Source: Saprospiraceae bacterium
GTDB taxonomy: Bacteria; Bacteroidota; Bacteroidia; Chitinophagales; Saprospiraceae
DNA: 7,243 nt
NCBI GenBank assembly: GCA_020528935.1
Contig: JAJDFU010000246.1
Location: 1 to 7,243 of the forward strand
Reading direction: 5' to 3'
Part shown: positions 5,701 to 7,243 of the stretch, one piece after another
How positions within the stretch are numbered: the stretch's first letter is position 1
Layout: each line of letters starts with the position of its first letter
The notes under the pieces: model-generated
Told to the model about the DNA's origin: nothing
The model's input: the letters and a program-made list of their open reading frames with translations, nothing else
The model's database searches: none
Made by a program: the position numbers and the translations under genes

Positions 5701-7243
5701 CCGGCACTCTGCAGGCTGGCCGTGATAGCCGGCGGAAATTGCTGGTTGGATTGGAAACCGTTCGGGCCATTCCACTGGTAAGTGATACCGGGGCCCGAAA
5801 CGGAGGTACCCAGGTTGAACGTCTCCCCGGCACACAGCTGGAAGCTGGAAGAATCCACCAGCGCAACGGGAATGCCGGTGACCGTCACGGTGCGGGGCAG
5901 GGAAGGCGCGGAGGTACAGCCTTCGGACTCCAGCTCGACATAAAAGCTGTAGCTGCCTACCGCCGGAGTATCGATCGTAAAGCTGGGCACCGTGGTGGTT
6001 CCCAGAAGCGTACCCATGGGCGGTGCCCCCTGGTACCAGGAATAGGTAGTGGGGCTAGGCGGCACCACCGACGACTCCAGCACAATATTTTCGCCCTCGC
6101 ACACATTCAGCGCAGTGAGCAGATTGGGCGTCTGGGGCAGGTCTTCGATGGCCACCTGTACGGTTCCCGAAGACTCGCAGAAGTTGACGCCTGTAATTGT
6201 GACCGTGTACGAGCCGGCATTGTCCGCGTCGATGTTGGTGATCACCGGATTTTCCACATCGGAAGTGAAGCCGTTAGGCCCCGTCCATGTGTAGGTATAC
6301 ACGATCCCCCCCGGCGCGGCGGGTGGGTTGGCGAAAAGAAACAGCGTATCGTTGGCACAAAGCCCGGAGGTGGCCGTGGGTTGCGGCTTGAGCACCTCCA
6401 CCCGCGTAGTAGTCGTGCATTGGGTGCTGTTGGGCGCTGCAGCGTCGTCCACAACCGTCATGACGACGGGGAAGTTGATACCTGCGCTGTCGCAGCTCAC
6501 GATCTGGGGCGAGAGGGTGATGGTATCGATATTGCAATTGTCCGTTGCGCTGATCAGGAAATCGTTGATCTGCAGGGTGTCGAAGCCCACGCCCGGATTG
6601 ATGAAGATCGTCGTTTGCGGCTCGCATTCCACGACCGGATCCTCCTGGTCCGATACGGTGACGTCATACGAACAGGTGTCGGCATTGCCGGCATTGTCCA
6701 TGATGGTGTAGTACACGGTAGTTACCCCGCGGTTGAAGACCTCGACCGGAGCAAAGTCCGGTGCCCGGAAGGTGTCCTGTGGAATGACGGTGGCGCCGTC
6801 GGCCCAGTACACCGGTTCGAAATTGGTGTAGGAAAGGGTCACAAACACGTAGCTGGTGCTGTCCACGTCGCCGCTGCTGGTCACGGCAGCCGGATTGCAG
6901 GGGTTGATGCCGTCGCCCGGAACGGCCGGCGGTACCGGCGGATCCTCGGGTACGATGTCTACGGTGATGGAGCCGTCGGCGGCCAAGCTGTTGTACTGGG
7001 CCGCAGTCAGGGTGATCGCAAAGCTTTCGGGGGTATTGCAATCGCCGGGCACAGCAGTAGTGCCGATCGCCTGGCCGTCCAGCAACAAGGTGATGTCGGA
7101 AAAATTGCTGTTGACATCGGCCAGGTAGTCGAAGCGGAGGGTCACGTCGAAGAGGGCATCGGCGGCCAGGCCGGAGAGGGTATAGGTCTTCGCCGCGGCG
7201 ATGAAGCCCAGGTCCGGGGTGAAGGTGACCTGGGTCCAGGGCA
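2745..7243 (-). CDS. Giant multi-Ig-repeat surface adhesin-like protein with type B (gliding-motility-associated) C-terminal domain, 5' partial
   Basis: The frame is open from the window edge to a TAA at 2745-2747, giving about 1,498 visible residues. The start codon and signal peptide lie upstream of the window; a GTG at 7143-7145 is internal, because the same frame continues to the edge with protein-like sequence (e.g. KTYTLSGLAADALFDVTLRF). Domains in order: beta-rich segment of unknown family (about 6750-7241), two HYR-like segments (6375-6746), nine Ig-like repeats (4071-6374), three AGxD-type PKD/Ig-like repeats (3294-4070), a Big_9/cadherin-like domain (about 3030-3293) and a type B sorting domain (2748-3008). 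Nearly every Ig repeat has an early C-x-G-E/D motif and a late G-C-x-S, suggesting one disulfide per domain, as expected outside the cell. Known of the family: such proteins cross the outer membrane by T9SS and act as surface adhesins; SprB, which drives gliding, is the best-known type B example. Adhesion or motility here is inferred; the ligand is unknown. The PorP/SprF gene follows 72 bases downstream. Confidence 0.93.
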   Translation of the reverse strand, partial: PWTQVTFTPDLGFIAAAKTYTLSGLAADALFDVTLRFDYLADVNSNFSDITLLLDGQAIGTTAVPGDCNTPESFAITLTAAQYNSLAADGSITVDIVPEDPPVPPAVPGDGINPCNPAAVTSSGDVDSTSYVFVTLSYTNFEPVYWADGATVIPQDTFRAPDFAPVEVFNRGVTTVYYTIMDNAGNADTCSYDVTVSDQEDPVVECEPQTTIFINPGVGFDTLQINDFLISATDNCNIDTITLSPQIVSCDSAGINFPVVMTVVDDAAAPNSTQCTTTTRVEVLKPQPTATSGLCANDTLFLFANPPAAPGGIVYTYTWTGPNGFTSDVENPVITNIDADNAGSYTVTITGVNFCESSGTVQVAIEDLPQTPNLLTALNVCEGENIVLESSVVPPSPTTYSWYQGAPPMGTLLGTTTVPSFTIDTPAVGSYSFYVELESEGCTSAPSLPRTVTVTGIPVALVDSSSFQLCAGETFNLGTSVSGPGITYQWNGPNGFQSNQQFPPAITASLQSAGVYTLIVSRNGCASAPDNVVVDVTPKPATPNLAANSPVCQGNLLTLTTDGIGSTYTWISPQLQQLSSTGDTLIVTPTPAWHDGNLQVFVRAQGWSSDPSAPLEVVVNPLPLTNASAVSNFVCEGEDIELIASPILAGASYKWAGPAGFTSSLASPVIPDAGQGNSGTYLLEVTTAEGCTADDVTNITIFERPVITSLSNNAPDCAEGFPDIELVATIVPDLPNFNYNWQDPDGNTFSTDTVAVISNASPADNGTYTLVVSNSAGCISEPAITNVSLSLAPSTPAAPALLPGQDAQFCVGETLQLTSPTTYSGDTVTYYWMTPAGIDSTDTPSFILDSLTQADAGEYRLFVVVDGCASPESGITLIEVNPVPIASATSNSPVCEGSDLELIGQPVTNATYSWQGPNSSSSQRRFVLTDVDTSAAGPYEFVVTLNGCSSEPLVLNVDVKPKPGTPVLSNSSPVCLNTVAPQVLISIDSASALDGATYIFFDPQGQEIGSTPALSFLLPDLAGFGEGVFPITAVAEVDGCRSDLSSPTEVVLDAIPSQDAFAGADFSICQNQPLVLNAEAPVEGRGRWSIVSGTPGLTIANPNQPSTSVNGAVPNNTYLFAWSLSNGSCINYASDTVAVTVTEPVLANAGEDVLTCEGDVVNLAALPPAQGSGVWSQSPTQVSLGVEIENPNDPNTLISGLEPGNIYQFTWTVNSPCGQVQDEVLVVVSDSGPDAGADQFVCNADSSVQLNALPPADGSEGMWFSPNEGVTFLDPDNPNTLVTGLLPGLNQLVWTIDGGFCGASSRDTVRITFRPNPVAVPDVAEVPLNGEAAAISVLDNDLHIEAVTLEIVKMPDNGSAVVDPEANIILYTPEGNFVGADQFTYQICSEGCTCSTGVVTVNVGGNIDREDCFVPSIFTPNGDGINDFFVIPCLLVDNANTSVSVYNRWGDEVFSAAPYNNDWRGTFNGDELPVGTYFYAVDFGDGSPVKTGYIYLKR
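2748..3008 (-). other. Type B T9SS C-terminal domain (gliding motility-associated CTD, CHU_C/TIGR04131-like)
   Basis: The last 87 residues of the adhesin match the hallmark pattern of this sorting domain. They begin CFVPSIFTPNGDGINDFF, continue with a VYNRWGDEVF block, then a YNNDWRGTFNG block, then LPVGTYFYAVDFGDG, and end in GYIYLKR. The FTPNGDG-N-F start, NRWG centre, W-G...PVGTY-Y stretch and basic end are the family's conserved positions. Such domains target proteins to the type IX secretion system, and type B ones generally need a matching PorP/SprF-like partner, which the next gene supplies. Two cysteines (first residue and residue 22 of the domain) could form a disulfide; that is inference. 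Confidence 0.95.
3009..3293 (-). other. Big_9/cadherin-like domain plus linker in the adhesin
   Basis: This segment of about 95 residues differs from the repeats before it. It starts PVAVPDVAEVPLNGEA, has an SVLDNDL motif, then a MPDNGSAVVDPEANIILYTP stretch and FVGADQFTYQIC. The 'vLdND ... nGs ... i.YtP ... f.G.DqFtY' pattern is typical of bacterial Ig domain Big_9 (cadherin-like), which often sits just before surface-protein C-termini. A Cys-rich end (CSEGCTC) and a short acidic linker (NIDRED) join it to the sorting domain. The acidic residues may bind calcium, as in cadherin-like folds, but that is inferred. Confidence 0.75.
3294..4070 (-). repeat. Three tandem AGxD-type PKD/Ig-like repeats in the adhesin
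   Basis: Three consecutive protein repeats of 89, 86 and 84 residues occupy 3804-4070, 3546-3803 and 3294-3545. Each begins AGADF/AGEDV/AGADQ followed by a Cys within four or five residues, then a 'L-x-A-x-x-P-x-x-G' block, a G-x-W, an 'NPNxPxTxVxG' block, and a W-(S/T)-(L/V/I) strand before a second Cys. They lack the GPNGF loop of the upstream Ig repeats. Repeats two and three (3546-3803 and 3294-3545) are the closest pair and remain recognisably similar in DNA, pointing to duplication. The pattern resembles PKD-like domains common in Bacteroidota surface proteins; the exact family name is uncertain. Confidence 0.8.
4071..6374 (-). repeat. Nine tandem Ig-like repeats (CHU_C-associated Ig type) in the adhesin
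   Basis: Nine protein repeats in transcription order lie at 6126-6374, 5862-6125, 5613-5861, 5370-5612, 5124-5369, 4854-5123, 4587-4853, 4344-4586 and 4071-4343, of 81 to 91 residues. A typical unit has a 'SPVCEGxxLxL' strand, a 'Y-x-W-x-G-P-x-G-F' strand and loop, an 'AGxYxxxV' strand and a closing 'GCxSxP...V-x-V-x-P-x-P' segment. This matches the Ig-like domains commonly found with the type B sorting domain (Ig_7, CHU_C-associated). Repeats are divergent in sequence, so the array is old rather than freshly expanded. They probably form a rigid rod holding a distal domain away from the cell. Confidence 0.88.
6375..6746 (-). other. HYR-like (hyalin repeat) segments in the adhesin
   Basis: The segment at 6639-6746 carries the HYR signature: VEVFNRGVTTVYYTIMDNAG followed by NADTCSYDVTVSDQEDPVVEC. 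The 'G.ttV.Y...D.aGN...C.f.VtV.D.e.P...C' layout is diagnostic of hyalin repeats. The next 88 residues (6375-6638) have the matching 'ATDNCNIDTITLSP' block and an FPVVMTVVDDAAA-CTTTTRVEV ending, so they look like a second, more diverged copy. HYR domains are Ig-fold modules in adhesive extracellular proteins. The first copy is better supported than the second. Confidence 0.75.
6747..7243 (-). other. Unassigned beta-rich N-terminal part of the visible adhesin
   Basis: About 165 residues upstream of the first HYR motif fit no family I can name with confidence. The pattern TYTLSGLAADALFDVTLRFD, then LADVNSNFSDITLLLDGQAI, then SITVDIVPEDPPVPPAVPGDG suggests a jelly-roll or lectin-like beta-sandwich ending in a proline-rich linker. 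This sits on the membrane-distal side of the Ig rod, so it may be part of, or close to, a binding module. It continues beyond the window. Confidence 0.5.

Noticed and set aside
3294..6374. Regular repeat spacing as a CRISPR array or DNA satellite
   Set aside because: The period of about 245-275 bases is protein-level: units are divergent in DNA and all in one open frame with Ig-type motifs.
7143..7145. GTG as the start codon of the adhesin
   Set aside because: The frame continues upstream to the window edge with domain-like sequence, no signal peptide follows the GTG, and a T9SS cargo needs one. It is an internal Val codon.

Overview
The window is one stretch of a surface-protein locus from a Bacteroidota bacterium. 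Three genes lie head to tail on the minus strand, and both outer genes run off the window edges. The phylum call rests on family content: a gliding-motility-associated (type B) C-terminal domain, a PorP/SprF-family outer-membrane protein, and a PorE-like propeller plus carboxypeptidase-regulatory-domain protein are all parts of, or clients of, the type IX secretion system (T9SS), which is essentially confined to this phylum. The sequence is visibly G+C rich for a Bacteroidota. Together with the long polymorphic Ig-repeat protein this suggests a Saprospiria/Lewinella-like lineage, but that finer placement is a guess.

Layout in transcription order (high to low coordinates). (1) 7243-2745: a very large secreted adhesin-like protein missing its N-terminus. 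It shows an unassigned beta-rich segment, two HYR-like segments, nine Ig-like repeats of about 81-91 residues, three shorter PKD/Ig-like repeats starting with an 'AGxD' motif, one Big_9/cadherin-like domain, and an 87-residue type B sorting domain ending in LKR. (2) A 72-base gap with a strong imperfect hairpin. (3) 2672-1722: a complete 316-residue PorP/SprF-family protein. (4) A 35-base A+T-rich gap. (5) 1686-1: a PorE/OmpA-family-like protein with signal peptide, PD40 beta-propeller and two successive carboxypeptidase-regulatory-like domains. Its C-terminus, where an OmpA-type peptidoglycan-binding domain would be expected, is outside the window.

Probable joint role: the adhesin is the T9SS cargo. 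In Flavobacterium johnsoniae, type B cargo SprB depends on the PorP-like protein SprF encoded in the same operon, so the PorP/SprF protein here is probably the dedicated export or anchoring partner. The third protein could tie the complex to peptidoglycan, as proposed for PorE of Porphyromonas gingivalis. This is inference from family and synteny. Nothing in the window itself proves secretion, gliding or adhesion.

No RNA genes, mobile elements or CRISPR arrays were seen. I found no clear previously undescribed system. The items most worth a second look are a lost cysteine in one Ig repeat, the intergenic hairpin, the change of repeat family along the adhesin, and the tandem regulatory-like domains in the PorE-like protein.
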